A stretch of 64,000 nt of DNA from assembly GCF_033958435.1 (NCBI RefSeq), contig NC_134137.1:226589501-226653500 (forward strand), read 5' to 3'. The DNA comes from Carettochelys insculpta (lineage: Eukaryota; Chordata; Testudines; Carettochelyidae). The notes beneath the pieces were generated by a model. It did not search any database, was not told where the DNA came from, and saw only the letters and a list, made by a program, of their open reading frames with translations. The stretch's first letter is position 1. Each line of letters begins with the position of its first letter. The translations under genes and the position numbers were made by a program. Below, one piece after another: positions 17,110 to 29,101 of this stretch.

Positions 17110-20100
17110 CTGTTCAGTAACTGCGGTTCTTCGAGTGGTTGTTCATGTCCATTCCCATAGATGTGTGCCTGTGCTGCATGCTCAATCTTTGGAAGGTTTC
17201 CTCTGGGAAAGGCATCCTCATGGTGCTGTCCCTGCCAGCCTGCTGCCTGCTCAGTTCCTTACCAGCAGTGACAGTCACTAGAGCAACTGATCTCTTGTTT
17301 TGCAGTGATTCCTAGTGTTTCCAGTGTACATAGTTCATACTTTAGCAGTAGTAGTAGTTGTTGTTGTTTCTGTAATTAATAATAAGTTTCAGTTGGGGGG
17401 TTTCTACCCCCTGATTAAATTTCTTCCCCCCACCCACATTGCCAGGGCATGCAGTGGCCCCAGGGGTTTAAGCAGTTTGGGTTGTGCAGCAAGCGCATGC
17501 TCATAGGGATCCACATGTCACTTGTGTAAAGTGCTCAGGAAAGGGCCATTTACAAGACCAGTGCAGCGTTTGCAGGGGCTTTCACCCAAAGACAACAGAA
17601 GAGAGAAACCACTTGTTAAAACTCCATTTGATGGAGTCTGCTTTCAGGCCCGTCACAAGAGTCAGCACCGGCTGCCTTGCTTCACAGAGCACCCATCTCA
17701 TTGCCAGAGGAAAGATGCACATAAGAAGCTCACCACCACTCCCCAGTGCACAAGACTGGATCATCAGTGTGGCACCACTCACAAACCCTGGTCCTGCACA
17801 GAACCCAAAAAAAGTAGACTGGGACTACACGCCAAAGAAAATCAAGCAGGGCTCCAGCATGTTGCATCCTTAGGGCAACCATATATCCCTGTCCCAAATA
17901 CGGGACAGAGAGATATGGGGGCGAGGGTGGCTCCTCCCCCCTCCTCCAAGCCCCGGGAAGCCAGGAAGGAGGCGGCAACATCTGCCCTCCCCAAGCCCCG
18001 GGCTGCTGCAGCCCCCAGCACTCCTGGGAGCCCCGAGGAAATGGCAGGGACAGGGCAGCCACGGCGCTTCACCCCCCGCCTTCTCCGAGCCTCAGAAGCA
18101 GTGGCCAGGCAGCCGCGGTGCTTCCCCCCCCAATCTTCCCCAGGCCTCAGCGACAGGGATGGGGCAACCACAGCGCTTCTTCCTGCCTTCCCTGAGCCCT
18201 GAGGAAGCGGCAGGGATGGAGCAGCCACGGCGCTCCCCCTGCCTGCCTTCTGCCTTCCCTGAGCCTCAGTGGCAGGGACAGGGCAGCTGTAGCTCTTCTC
18301 TCCCACTTTCCCTGAGCCCCAGGGAAGGGGAAAGTAGGCGAACCTGTGGGCTCTGTGCTGTCCAGCCAGCAACTGCACAGCTGCTGGCAGAATATACGGG
18401 ACAATTAGTCCCTTTTCTAAAACAAGTAGGGACACCTTTTTGGCATCCCAACTATGGGACTGTCCCTCCAAAAATGGGTCAGATAGTCACCCCGTGCATT
18501 CTGCGTCAGGACACCTGAGGACTGGCAAGCCAGCCCTGGCAGTATTGACTTTGACCTTGCGGGCCAGGCCATTGAAGCCAGTGTTAGTGGACTCCTGTCA
18601 GAGAGGTGCTGGAGGAAGACTTGGACCTACCTTCAAGACCAGATACTTTTGAAGCTGAATGGGACTTAAATGTTATGAAAGCACAGTCCCCACCCACTCA
18701 TTCCTGAGTGCCGGGTCAGCTGCAGCAGGTGCTCATCCAGGCTGCCAGACCCTCTTTGGAATTTGTGGTGATCCTGGAGGAAGGCAGGGTTGTAGCTAGA
18801 ATCTCCCTCCAGATGGCTTTGGACTTTGCAGATTCTGGAAAAAGAACAACTGCTAAGGCCGTTGACATATAGCATACAGCTCATGGCTGCAAAGCTTGGG
18901 ACTCCCAGCGAAAGTCCAGAATGGGATTCAGGACCTTCCTTTTGACTTAAAGATTTCAGACCTTACAGTATTAAGGACTCATGGACAACTTTCAAATCAC
19001 TGGATAGACATAGGCCAACACCCCTTGAAAAACCATTAAAACCCCAGCCTTCCTCACATTTCTATCTTGGGCTTCCCAGAACGACTATGCCAGCCAAGGT
19101 CAGGGCTCCTCTAAGAAGCCCCACTTCTCCAAACAAACCTCTGAAGGTGCACCCAGTGATGGCTCGCTAGCATAAATCCTGGATCCTACCCCTTCCTTTG
19201 TGAACTGTCTGTCCACTTGTGCTGTCCCTGGGCCCACAATACTTCAGATCACTGGGTCCTGAGCATAACAGAGGTGGGATATTATGTTCACTTCTGTGCT
19301 CTTCCTCCCTACTCCATCCCTCTTCAGGGACCCTTCTCACAAGCAACCCCTTATATAGGAAATACAATCGCTCCTCCCAGTTGGGACAACAGAGAAGGTT
19401 CCTCTGTAGTTCAGGGGCAAGGGATTTTACTCCCAATACATTAAAGTCTTTCATATCTGGAAGTTCTGAGACTGGGAGGTTGCTGGATATTCAAATATTC
19501 TGGATAATAGAGAGGTATACCAAGCACAGCATAACACTAAAGAAAAACAAGATTACGTATTAAGAAACAAACAAAAATGCATGCAGAGTACTTTACTAAC
19601 AACAGTGGTATTTGTAGACTGTTAACTATAGCAAATACAGTATAAGTTTTTGTATTTACTTTCACAAAACTGTATTTATGGAAAACACAACTAAAATTTA
19701 CTTATGGTTAAAATGCTAATTATTTGAGAGCTCCGGATGATAAAATGCCAGATGTGAAAGAGCTTACTGTATTTTCTTATCTGAAGTCCAAGGTCAGGTT
19801 CAGGCTCATCGTAGATCTGCAAAGGCTCAATGTTTGTAAGAAGGCTGAAGTTTCATATAGTCTCCCTCGCCACTATCATTCCTTCCCTGGATCGTGTATC
19901 TCCTTCAGGTTGAAGGACGCTTCCTTATTTATATCAAATGCACAATGGCTCTTGAGAATTGTAGTCAGCGGCCTGCAGGATTAGTTCAGCATGCTATCAT
20001 TTGTACTCTCTACAGCTTCACACATTGTCACAAAGTGCTAGGCAGTTGTGGCAGCCTTCCTTCGCAAATGCCAGGCACAGGTCTTCCCTGTCTGGATGAC

Positions 20101-22592
20101 TGACCTCAATCAGTCAGCTCCTGAGAACAAGTACTGGAACACGTGGTGCTGAACAAGTTGGGACTCATTTTGAATATATCCAAGTCCACTCTGGCCCCAA
20201 CACAAAAAAAGAAAGTTTATCAGGACCTGCCTGGGGACCCAGTTCTGAGAGAGAGCTCCTTACCCGAGACCTGATTCCAAACCATCTAAGGTATCATTGA
20301 CAGTCTTCTGTGGTTCCCAACCACTGTGATAAGAAACTGCACACGGCTTCTGGGCCACATGGCAGGTTGCACATATGCACATATGTCCTGCAGCATGACA
20401 AGTTACATCTTTGTCCCTTACACAGTTCATTGGCAAAGGTCTGCAGACCCAGCTGAAACCCTCTGGACAGGCTGGTTATCCTCCTCCCCTTGAGTTCCTC
20501 ATCTGATGACTACAACCTCGAGTAGTCTGCGCAGGAGTGCCCTTTACCAAGACTCAATCCTCACTGTTGCTAGTTATGGGTGCATCAAAGATAGACCAGG
20601 GAGCACATGCGGGCAGCATTGGGACTCAAGGCCAGCGATGAAAACCAGAGCTGCTGTTGCACATCAACATCAGAGAGCTGAGAGCAGTTTGCCTGGCTTG
20701 CCAGACGTTCCAGGCCCATTATAAGGCTTGTGTGTCTCAGTACTGATGGACAGCACTGTAGGCTAGATGTATACTAAGGAGAAAGTCTATTTCAGGTGTG
20801 CAATTCTAGCAGTGTCGTTAGCATAGCTAGAATCGATGTATCAGGATCTTTCTTCCCTAGTGTAGTCCAGAGCTCAGAAGTCACGTCAACGTCCTTTACT
20901 CCATGCAATAGCTTGGAGTGCAGTGGTCAGGGGCTGAGCCAAAGGAGTTGATTTTGCTGTGTCTTAACCAGACATGGCAAAATTGAACTCCAGAAGATCC
21001 ATCTTCCCCTGCCGATCTTCTCATAAATATAGATTCACTCACAGTGATGTTCTCTAGAAACAGAAAGGGCGGTGCTTGCTCCTCTACCATATGTCAGGAA
21101 GCCCTCCAACTGTGGGACTTCTGTATTACATACCACATGTAAGGCCTTATTCTTACAAGGGACACAGAATAGACTAGCGGACCACCTCAGCTGCTTGTTC
21201 TCTGTTCAACTCTTTTTAGAACCACAGCTGTGGCTCCACAGCAGATGCTTTTATTTTGCTATATACGTATTCCCAGGCTCCCCACTAATACACCTCAAAA
21301 TCAAGTAGGACAAGTCCTGAATTGTCCTCAGAGTGCCTGCATGACCGAGGTAGAACTTCCCCACCTTACTGAACCAATCCGTGGACAGGCCAGTGGTGTT
21401 CCCCAGGCTTCTGGACCTCCTTACACAGGATCATAGCTAGTTACAACACCCCAAACTGGAGTTCCTCCACTCATGGCATGGAAACTCCATGGCTGAACCA
21501 GCTTGAGCTGCTCTGTTTGGAATTGTTAAGGGAAGTAGTTTTGAGAAGCAAGAAACCTTCCACCTGTTTAACATAGAAAGAAATGCTTCTCTATTTGTTC
21601 CCTTCAGAAAGGTTTCCCCCAGCAACAGGCCTCCATTCTCATTGTGCTCAGTCTGTAGGGCTTGTTATATCATTTCTTCATGTTCCCCAGAAAGCCATCT
21701 TGGCCTTCCACCCTGATGTGGCTGACAGACCAGTGTTTGGCAACCCTATGGTGGGCCAGTTTCTTAAGGGCTTAGACTGTATCCCCAAGAGAAGCACCCT
21801 GTTCCTCAGTAGAATCTTTACAAACTTTGAGCCCTAGCAGTCTGTCTCTTATCCTCCCTTTCTTGGAAGATAGTTTTTCTGGTGGCTATAATCTCAGGCA
21901 CAAGGGGCTCTGCACTCTGAACTTACTTCTAAGCCCTCTATACAGTCTTTTATAAAGACAAGTTGCAGCGAAGCCTTCCCCCAACATTCCTACCTAAGGT
22001 AGTCTCTCAATTTCACATGAACCAGGACATGTTTTAGCTGGTATTCTTCCTTTTACCACATACCAACAACAAGGAACTTTACTCTCTGGACCTCAGGCAT
22101 GCACCCGCATTCTACACTGAATGCATGAAAGCATTTCTTAAGTTACTATAGCTCTTCATTGCGATCACTGACAGCATGAAAGGGCTGCCCATCTCCTCCC
22201 TGCTATCTCATCATGTATCAGGATGTACTATAATCTGGGTCAAGGTTTCAGGCCCAGCATTGACTGTACACTCCACAAGAGTGTACATGCCTCCACAGTT
22301 GCATTCCTCACACAATTCCCTATTCAGGACATGTGTGTGGCACAAGAGTATACAAGCCTCCACAGTTGCATTCCTCACACAAGTCCCTATTCAGGACATA
22401 TGTGTGGCAGCAACGGCATCATCCACCAATACCTTTACATTGCATATGCCATTACTCAACAGGCAGGGGATGATATGGCATTTGGCAGCACTGCAATCAG
22501 CAACTTGGTGAACTCTGGCCACTCCTCTGCTTGGGAGTCACCTATTGGAGTGGATGTGAGCAAGCACTCAAAGAAGAAAAAGTTACCTACCT
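17110..22592 (+). mobile_element. Decayed DIRS-like element B (full span)
   Basis: Starts in the linker ('cagtaactgcggttcttcga', 17120-17140) directly after element A. Landmarks follow the order of the 54.8-kb element. The Cys/His-rich Gag N-terminus is at 17484-17640 ('VKCSGKGHLQDQCSVC'). RT remnants are at about 19760-20220 ('RLIVDLQRLNV'). RNase H is at about 20560-20720 (equivalent of 'LHINILELRAV'). The recombinase is at about 21640-22160, where 'GNPMVGQFLKGLD' matches 'AHPIVTRFLKGLV'. It ends at 22535-22592 with a decayed inverted terminal repeat ('gtcacctattggagtggatg') and 'aagaagaaaaagttacctac'. A hAT element (17871-18494) and probably a MITE fragment (about 20760-20880) are inserted. 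All frames are broken. Confidence 0.72.
17871..18494. mobile_element. hAT-type non-autonomous element
   Basis: Ends are TAGGGCAACC at the left and, reversed, CGGGGTGACT at the right. The flanks TGCATCCT (17863-17870) and TGCATTCT (18495-18502) match at 7 of 8 positions, as expected for the 8-bp hAT duplication. Subterminal 'tccctgtcccaaatacggga' recurs at the reversed right end of the copy at 29811-31357. The interior is G+C-rich with repeated 'ggcagggacagggcagc' phrases. It has no transposase and is inserted in the Gag region of DIRS-B. Confidence 0.75.
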
Positions 22593-22822
22593 CTCAACTG
22601 TTGTTCTTTACTAAGTGTTTGTATCCATTCCAAATCCCAAACACTTCCCTTCTGTCAGACTCTTCCAGCAAAAAGGAACTGAGTAGGTGGTGGGTTGGCA
22701 ATGACCTATTTATACCACCATGGGGGTGCCACTCCAGGGGACTCCACAGCTGGTCTGACAAGGAGCACGTCTGTTGGAATGGACACAAGGAATACACCGA
22801 GAAGAACAACAGGTACAAGAGG
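22593..22822. mobile_element. Short DIRS-derived element (~230 bp)
   Basis: It directly follows DIRS-B. The left side is 'ctgttgttctttactaagtg' then 'tgtatccattccaaa'. The right side is 'gttggaatggacacaaggaa' then 'gagaagaacaacaggtac', which is the inverted counterpart. The ends are of the B-type linker seen at the other DIRS junctions. No coding capacity. It corresponds in position and size to the short units at 60625-61212 and to the split one at 41519-43318. Confidence 0.6.
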
Positions 22823-22990
22823 AAGATGTGTCCCTAGGGTTCTCCACTTCCCACTTTCCTTCCCTCCACTTTGGGGTTCTTGGATTTGGAACTTCACAGT
22901 TTGCCTGCCACCTCCCCCCGCACAGCGCCTGCTCCCATTGCTATCTAACAGTAGTGTGGTGCACAAGACTGAGTAATGTCCATGGGCAGG
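22823..22990 (+). repeat. Further DIRS terminal fragment
   Basis: After the short element the sequence reads 'ggaagatgtgtccctagggt' and then 'tctccacttccc', a decayed version of the DIRS inverted terminal repeat (TGTCCCCGTGGGTGCTCCAC). Poorly preserved subterminal sequence follows ('cagtttgcctgcc' against 'cagtttctgcc'). The match fades after about 150 bases, so only a stub of another element is present. Confidence 0.4.
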
Positions 22991-25149
22991 CGAAACATGC
23001 TGCTATGTAAATTCTTTAATCAAGGATGCAGGGAGTGCAAGTACACCTAAATTGAAGCACCCACAGAAGCACAAATCTTGAAGAACCGTAATTCCTGCAC
23101 TGGGTAAATGATAATTTATTTTCCCTTATAAAGTTGACGGTAATAATATAACACACTGTTTGGGTGGTTAATAAAAACACCATTGTACATAGAGCATTGT
23201 GGTTTCTGTGGCACTTTAAAAAGCATCCCTGAGAGTAGTTTGATAAAGTAAATTCGTAGTGGTAACCTGGATAACTAACCTGGCACATTCTTGAGCATAC
23301 GAATCATTCTTAAAATTCAAAAGCTTAATCTTCCATGGAACCTGGCTGACTAGACCTTCCTGATGATAAAATTCATCTGAATTGCAAAAACCTGATGACA
23401 TTTAAATTCCCCTCTTTTCTGCCCCCTTGTCTTCCCATGTAGCTCTGTACTTCTCTTGCTTACTCTTGCCTCTCCTTCCTTTTGATTTATCTGTCAGCCA
23501 CACTCCATCACCCAATTTATGCACAAAAGCGGATATAATTCACTGCTGGCCCAAAGTGGCCTAATCCCAGAAACTCCATTGAGTAGAGACCCAAAGAAGC
23601 AAATTCAGGTGGTACTTCACAGGGGAAGAGAGAGGCACAGGGGAAGGTTGGAACACCTTCTCCCTGCCATGTGGGGTGGGGGCACAAAGCCCCAAGTCTT
23701 GCAGACCAGATCCATGCAAGTTGTGGTCCAGATCCAACCCACAGGCCATAGTTTCCCTGTCCCTGCTTTAGGCTTCTTTTTCTTTGGCAAGAGATGACAG
23801 CTCTTGTGATAATCCAGTATTTCAAACATGGTAATGCTTCTCTCTGGGCTGTGGGTGTTTTCAGTTTCATAGTAAATGCTTTTATAGTTACAAAGCAGAC
23901 ACTTAAGTCTCTCTCTGTATACATGAGTGTGTTCATCTGTGGGTGCTTCTGTGAGTCCACTTGTTCAAAGTTCCTCCTAAACCTGAGAGCTAGGAGCACC
24001 AAATTTGGTATGCAGCTTCCTCCTATCCAAACTTAAACCAAGCTCAGGGTGTGGTTGTGCTTGGAAAATTGGAAGTGCTGGGAATGGGGCTGTTTTCCAG
24101 AATATGGAAAGGGAAGGGGCAGAGGGAGGAGGTAGGCAAAGGGGAGGGACACAGATAGGAGATACTGAAAGTGGCTACTGATGGCAGTTGCAGCACCAAG
24201 AAACTGGACCATCTTGCCTGCCACAAAGACTGGGTAAGTAGCTCCCCTGACCCAAACACAGAGCCTACTCTCCCCATTGAGAGCCTACAAGCTGCAACAG
24301 GGGCTGCTGGATGGGGAGCGGCCACTGGAGGCAAGGGCAGCCTCCAGAGCTTCATGCTGGGGTGCAGTACACTTATTTGGGCAGGTTCTGTTTGGCGGCG
24401 GTGGGAAACAAGTGGCTCCATGCTGCTCTGTGCTCACCTGCAGAGAATTCTCCCTCCCATCCCCCACAGCTTCCATCGGCCACCAATTGGAGATGAGGGG
24501 GCTGGGGCCTGCAGGCAGACAGCAGCACAAGGCAGAGCTTCCCAGTGCTCACAGTGACACAGGTCCAGCTGGGAGGCGGGAAGGAACAGCAGCACATGGA
24601 GCCACCTGCTGCACACACCAGGAAGGGTTGGTTCAGAGCACAGAGTCTTTACAGCTTGCAGCCCAGGGCCCTGGACACAGGGTCTTTAGGGGCCTACCCC
24701 AGGCTGCAGCCTCCAAAGCTCCTTTCTTAATCTTACTTCCAGAGCCAGAGGAGCAGGTCTCTTTTCCCCCAGCTGTGGCAGCTCCCTGGAGTCCCTGCTG
24801 GGATCAGAGGAACATGTCTCCATGCCAGCCACACCAGCGCCCTCCTGGGGCTGGAGGAGTTTGGGACTGTAAGGAGCTGCTGCTGATGCTGCCAAGAGAA
24901 AGGCTTCCCTTCTCCAATCCCAGCATGGAGCTGCCATGGCCGGGGAAAGGCACACTCCTTTGGTCCTAGCAGGGAGCTGCTGCAGCTGGGGAAGAAGTGC
25001 CGCTCCTCGGGCCATAGCAGCTCTGTGCACAGCAGCCCAGAGCTCCTGCATGAGGCTTATTAGGCAGCTGCACAGCTTAGAGACAAGGATATCAATGCCA
25101 GGATACAGAAAGCAACAGCTGCATTCAAGACTCTTCATCCTAAATAGAG
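22991..25149. other. Intron sequence; GC-rich repeats at 24.0-25.1 kb
   Basis: 23000-23500 is AT-rich and unassigned. 23520-23800 ends in 'caacccacaggccatagttt', wording typical of an interspersed reptile repeat. 23900-24050 ('caccaaatttggtatgcagc') is another unnamed repeat. 24040-25130 is G+C-rich with recurring 'gggagctgctgcagctgggg' type phrases and long but meaningless open frames on both strands; it is most likely the core of a DNA transposon or a minisatellite. Confidence 0.4.
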
Positions 25150-25570
25150 TTCACAAATAATATCTGCAAAGATGAAACTGTGAATCTGCAACACAGCTGT
25201 GAAGAGTGTGCTCTTGTATGCATGTGAGACCTGGCACACTGAAAAGTTTTCAAATCACAAGCCAGTGACATCCATAAACAGATGCTTGAGGTACATCCTT
25301 AACATCAAACGGCAAGGCTTGGTCACAAATGAGGAGCTTTGGAACAGAGCAGGACAAGAACCACTTGATGCTGAAATCCAGAGAAGACAGTGGGGATGGC
25401 TAGGCCACATTCTCAGAAAATCATTACCCACCATATTCCGTCAAGATCTCTAATGGAACCCACAAGGAAAATGCAAGAGAGGAAGACCTTGGACAATGTG
25501 AAGAAGATCTTAAGAGAATGAAAGACAACTGGGTAACTCCTGGGGCCAGTTAGATGTTTTGTCCTGAGAA
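25150..25570 (+). mobile_element. LINE remnant, RT C-terminal domain
   Basis: An 84-codon stretch (25199-25453) reads 'SVLLYACETW', 'INRCLRYILNI', 'NEELWNRAGQEPLDAEIQRR' and 'WGWLGHILRK'. In the same frame after its stop comes 'WNPQGKCKRGRP'. This is the C-terminal domain found after the reverse transcriptase of several non-LTR retrotransposon clades. It differs from the RTE copies in this window, so it belongs to another family that I cannot name securely. It is 5'-truncated and inactive, and was not taken as a host exon because it lacks splice signals and has known LINE wording. Confidence 0.7.
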
Positions 25571-28005
25571 AGAATAAAATGGAGGGGGCTTGTAGATGAC
25601 CTGTGCTCCATCTAGAGTACAAGGGTCTAAATCATGTAATCCATCTTAGAGGGAACCCTGCTGAACAGCTGAGTGGATCTAGATTTCATCAACAGCTCAT
25701 CATACTCAAACTGCTCATCAAGATTGGCCAGATGTTTTCAGAGCTCATCTTGTTCTGCAGCGAAACCTCAGCCTTCAGTGCTGCTGTGATGCTTATCTTT
25801 TAAAGAGAGAAACCCTGCCAACTAGCTGAGCACATGGGAGACACTCTATCGGAACAAAGCAATGGGCACCAAGCTAATGATTATTCCCTGCTGTTTCACC
25901 ATAGAGGAGATGAGATCCTGCGTCAGCTACTCTGATTGTGAGAAGGAGAACAGGAGTGAGACTGGGAACTGTATCATCCCCTTTTCCTCACTCCGATTCC
26001 TCACAGTCCCTTCATACAGACTCCACACATCAATGGGGCAGAGCCACCCGCCTGGCATCAAATTTGTGATGCAGATAGAGTTAAGGTGAGATGTTAGCAT
26101 CCTACAGAAAATTCCTAGTGAAACATCTGACTTTCTGACTCACTTCCTTGGGTTTCCCAATCCCCATATATAACCCTCGCCCCTCCGCAAGCCACTTCTC
26201 TGACCCTTCTAAGGGTAGATGTGTGTATTGGAGGGTGCAGACGCAAACCTGATATCAAGAAGGAAACTCCTGGAACTCTTTGGCCTTTTATTAGTTTTAT
26301 CCTGTATAGGTCACTACCTTGCTACTAGCAAATAATACAGTTCAATAAACAGTACTGAGGCTTTAGAAAGGACAAAAAGATCTCATTCTTTTCAGATGGA
26401 ATTGCAGTAGAAGGGGATGAAGGCAGTGAGGCAGCTCTGTGGGGTTAACGTTTGGTACAGTATCTCACCAAATAAAGTCAAATGGTTTTGGGGCTTGTTT
26501 CCTCTGGGTTTGTTTTCTGAAAAACCCCCTTTTCCATAAAACAAACCAACCAACCAACCAACCAACCAAGCGTGCACACAGCCAAGCAGGGCTTTTCCCT
26601 TGAAATAATTACCTCAGCTTTGTGAGCGACTTTTACCTCCTGCCTTTGCAAGGTCGAAAATGAATGGGTGTGAACAAAACACAGCCATTGTTGGCTTATC
26701 TGAAGGCTCCTTTTGCAATGCTGTGGCTTGTGATCTGTGACTGTAAATGGGAACACTCCTTTTCGCAATGCTGGGGCTGTGTGATGGTAGTTTTCTAACA
26801 TTTTTATTTAGTCATTAGAATGTCAAAATAAGTAGCCCTGAAAAAAACCTGCAGTGTAGACATAGCCTTGGAAAGGAGGAGCACTGCCTTGTGGATTCAA
26901 AACTGACTTTTTGGTCTGAAGAAGCGCAGGGCTGTGTATTAGATCCATTCTCACTTTACACATTCATTATGGGTCTGGAAGATGAGTACCAACCCATTAA
27001 TGATATTCAGACCTGATATCGTGATCCCAGCTATACAGTCAAAACCACTGGGTTGGTGATCCAGTTACAACATGTTAGACCCCCAGATTTCAACTTGGGT
27101 GTCAGTTTCAGTTCAAGCGTGATTGTCTTCCAATGTAGATGGACCCAAACCATGGGTTTGACTTCTGCAGATTTTGCTTCAGTCATGCCTGAACAACCAA
27201 ACACTTTTCAAATCAGGGTTGGGATGGGCAAGCAGTGTACTAATATGTGAAACCTATAAACACCCAGGGAACTACAAGTAATGAGATAAAATTAAGGAAA
27301 GACAAACATGGACTACTGAATGCCCTAGACTGGGAAATTGTCACTCAAACAAAGGATGCAAGTGTTTGACCCAAAGCTATAAAATCTACAGGTAAGGAAA
27401 AGTCAGCCCAGGGAGATAAAATAGGTGACTTTGTGGGTCTCCTCTGTCTTCAGTTTCGGGGATTCTTTGAACTCAGCACTCCCCAGCAAGCCTACAGTAA
27501 CAAAATGGTAGTCTCCAGTAAACAGCTCAGCAAACTCAGCTCAGCAGTCATAAGGAATCCTGTGACAACAAATCTGTAAAAAGCCAGCACTTGCACCAGT
27601 GCAAGAGTAAAAGCCCTGTGGTTGGCAGATGCACTCTTTCAAATATTTGTTTCAATAGACAAATAGCAATGGGAGAATGTTTTTACAATACAGGAGTATA
27701 CCTTTCTCACTTTTGCCCTGATTTGAACAGAAGCACATTTGACAATTCTTCCCATTTCGAGAATTCACCTTCAAAGCAAAAATGCAAGATTCCTCATTGC
27801 TATTAGATGGCAGTAGAACACTATCAGCCAAAAGAAAAAATTGCACATTTCTGCTTATACAGGCTTTTTCATAAATCCCGAAAGCTAAGGGCTGCCTTTT
27901 TGGGCAGGTGGGGCGGGCTTGGGGGGAAGAGTGGGGTGGAGATCTGTTTAGCAAATTCACGCAATACAGCTCCAAGTGAAAATCCTCTCTCTCTCTTGTG
28001 TGCAG
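25571..28005. other. End of the 20-kb host intron
   Basis: Contains a short tetranucleotide repeat (26544-26569), a MITE-like tail near 26835-26870 ('cagtgtagacatagccttgg') and otherwise unassigned sequence. A run of CTCTCTCTCTCTTGTGTGCAG ends it as a strong polypyrimidine tract and acceptor. Confidence 0.5.
26544..26569. repeat. (ACCA)n microsatellite
   Basis: Six consecutive 'acca/ccaa' units are present. Simple sequence, no function inferred. Confidence 0.85.
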
Positions 28006-28362
28006 TGAGGCAGTCCCAGCGGAAACACATCAATGCTGCTCATCAGATCATTCACAGGAGCACAGACATAGCAGTGGCTCAGACCTCTTCAGTGGTGGGA
28101 CAGCAGACACTGGGTAACAGAGAATCTGTGACCAAGATACCAGAGATGACGACTCCTGTGTCAGCCAGTTCTGCTGTCAGCGGAACAGCTGGTGAAGAGA
28201 GTGCGTCAGCGGTTAGAGAGAGCCCATATGCTGTTCTAAACAGACAAGAACTATATGAGACATTGCATGAAGAGACTCAGGGAGGGTTAGTGGTGAGCCA
28301 TTCTGCTACATTAGACCGGCAATCACAGGCTGATGTAGCTCCTGCAAAGACAGAGGAGTCAG
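28006..28362 (+). CDS. CFAP91: Host gene exon (probable CFAP91)
   Basis: This 357-nt exon has a strong acceptor (tract then TGCAG) and a consensus GTAAGT donor. Its first two bases complete a Val codon with the G from 7779, 118 codons follow, and one G carries over. The start 'RQSQRKHINAAHQIIHRST' continues the conserved part of the protein. The remaining ~90 residues are Ser/Thr/Glu-rich, with 'QTSSVVGQQTLGNRESVTK' and 'SASAVRESPYAVLNR'. They look disordered and are probably poorly conserved. It is open only in this frame, with correct phase on both sides. I infer that it encodes most of the C-terminal tail of the axonemal protein. Confidence 0.75.
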
Positions 28363-28685
28363 GTAAGTTTGAGTTTGTGGTCTATTTTCCTTGCCCCAGT
28401 TATTGGAAACCAGCCCCAAGGGAGGGTAGGAAGTGGCCCCAGCTTTGTTCAGGGCACCATCCCAGCTGCCCACAAGCTGGAGACACACTTCTGTCTCCAT
28501 CAGAACCTTCCTCGGGGGCAATAGCGTTTGGATCTCTTGCAGACTGCCAGCATTGTTGTCTGGAAGCAGTCGTGAAAGCATTACATCTTCGGAGTCCCTG
28601 CCTAAAGCTGTCTGTCGCTAATTTTTGGTTCAGCTCCCAGAAGTTTTTCACTTTCTAAAGCTTAAAGGTATAAAAACAATGAAGA
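28363..28685. other. Host intron start
   Basis: Follows the GTAAGT donor. The coding frame would read on to 28658, but the good donor, the change in composition and the in-phase next exon argue that this is intron. No repeat recognised. Confidence 0.5.
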
Positions 28686-29064
28686 ATTGAGTAGCCTCTT
28701 AGTGCCTAATATATTTATTGGGACATCAGCTTTCATGGGTAAAACCCACTTCATCGGATGGATTGGAGTGGAAATACAAAGGCAGGTGTATACATAAGAA
28801 AATTACAGCAAAAGAAAAGTTTTTATGCATGGTAAATTAAGGTAAACTTCCCCTTGATGGATATCCATATCTTCCCATCAGCTATGGCCATGATCACCCT
28901 AATTTGCAGTGGATAACAACATCTTTCTATTGCAGTAATTTTGTTATGTACATTCCTGCCTTTGTATTTCCACCCCAGTTCATCTGATGAAGTGAGTTTT
29001 ACCAACAAAAGCTTATGCCCTCATAATTCTGTTAGCCGCTGTGGTGCTACATGACTCCTTGTTG
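28686..29064. repeat. Foldback repeat with ~80-bp inverted arms
   Basis: Left arm (about 28708-28795): 'gggtaaaacccacttcatcg' and 'ggaaatacaaaggcaggtgt'. Right arm (about 28950-29025): 'cctgcctttgtatttccacc' and 'gatgaagtgagttttaccaa'. They are inverted complements around a ~150-bp centre. The wording 'gatgaagtgggttttaccca' is that of an abundant reptile interspersed repeat whose family I cannot name; a related single arm is at 53405-53500. Confidence 0.6.
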
Positions 29065-29101
29065 TTTGTACAGATATAGACTAAGACAGATATCACTCTA
29101 A

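Noticed and set aside
24277..24969. 230-codon open frame, + strand
   Set aside because: No recognisable domain, overlapping antisense frames of similar length and repeated phrases: a composition effect in GC-rich DNA.
25199..25453. Possible host exon
   Set aside because: The wording (SVLLYACETW, WGWLGHILRK, GKCKRGRP) is that of a non-LTR retrotransposon C-terminus.
28363..28658. Extension of the host coding frame past 28362
   Set aside because: A consensus GTAAGT donor is present and the peptide after it loses any resemblance to the upstream protein. The next exon fits the split-codon phase.
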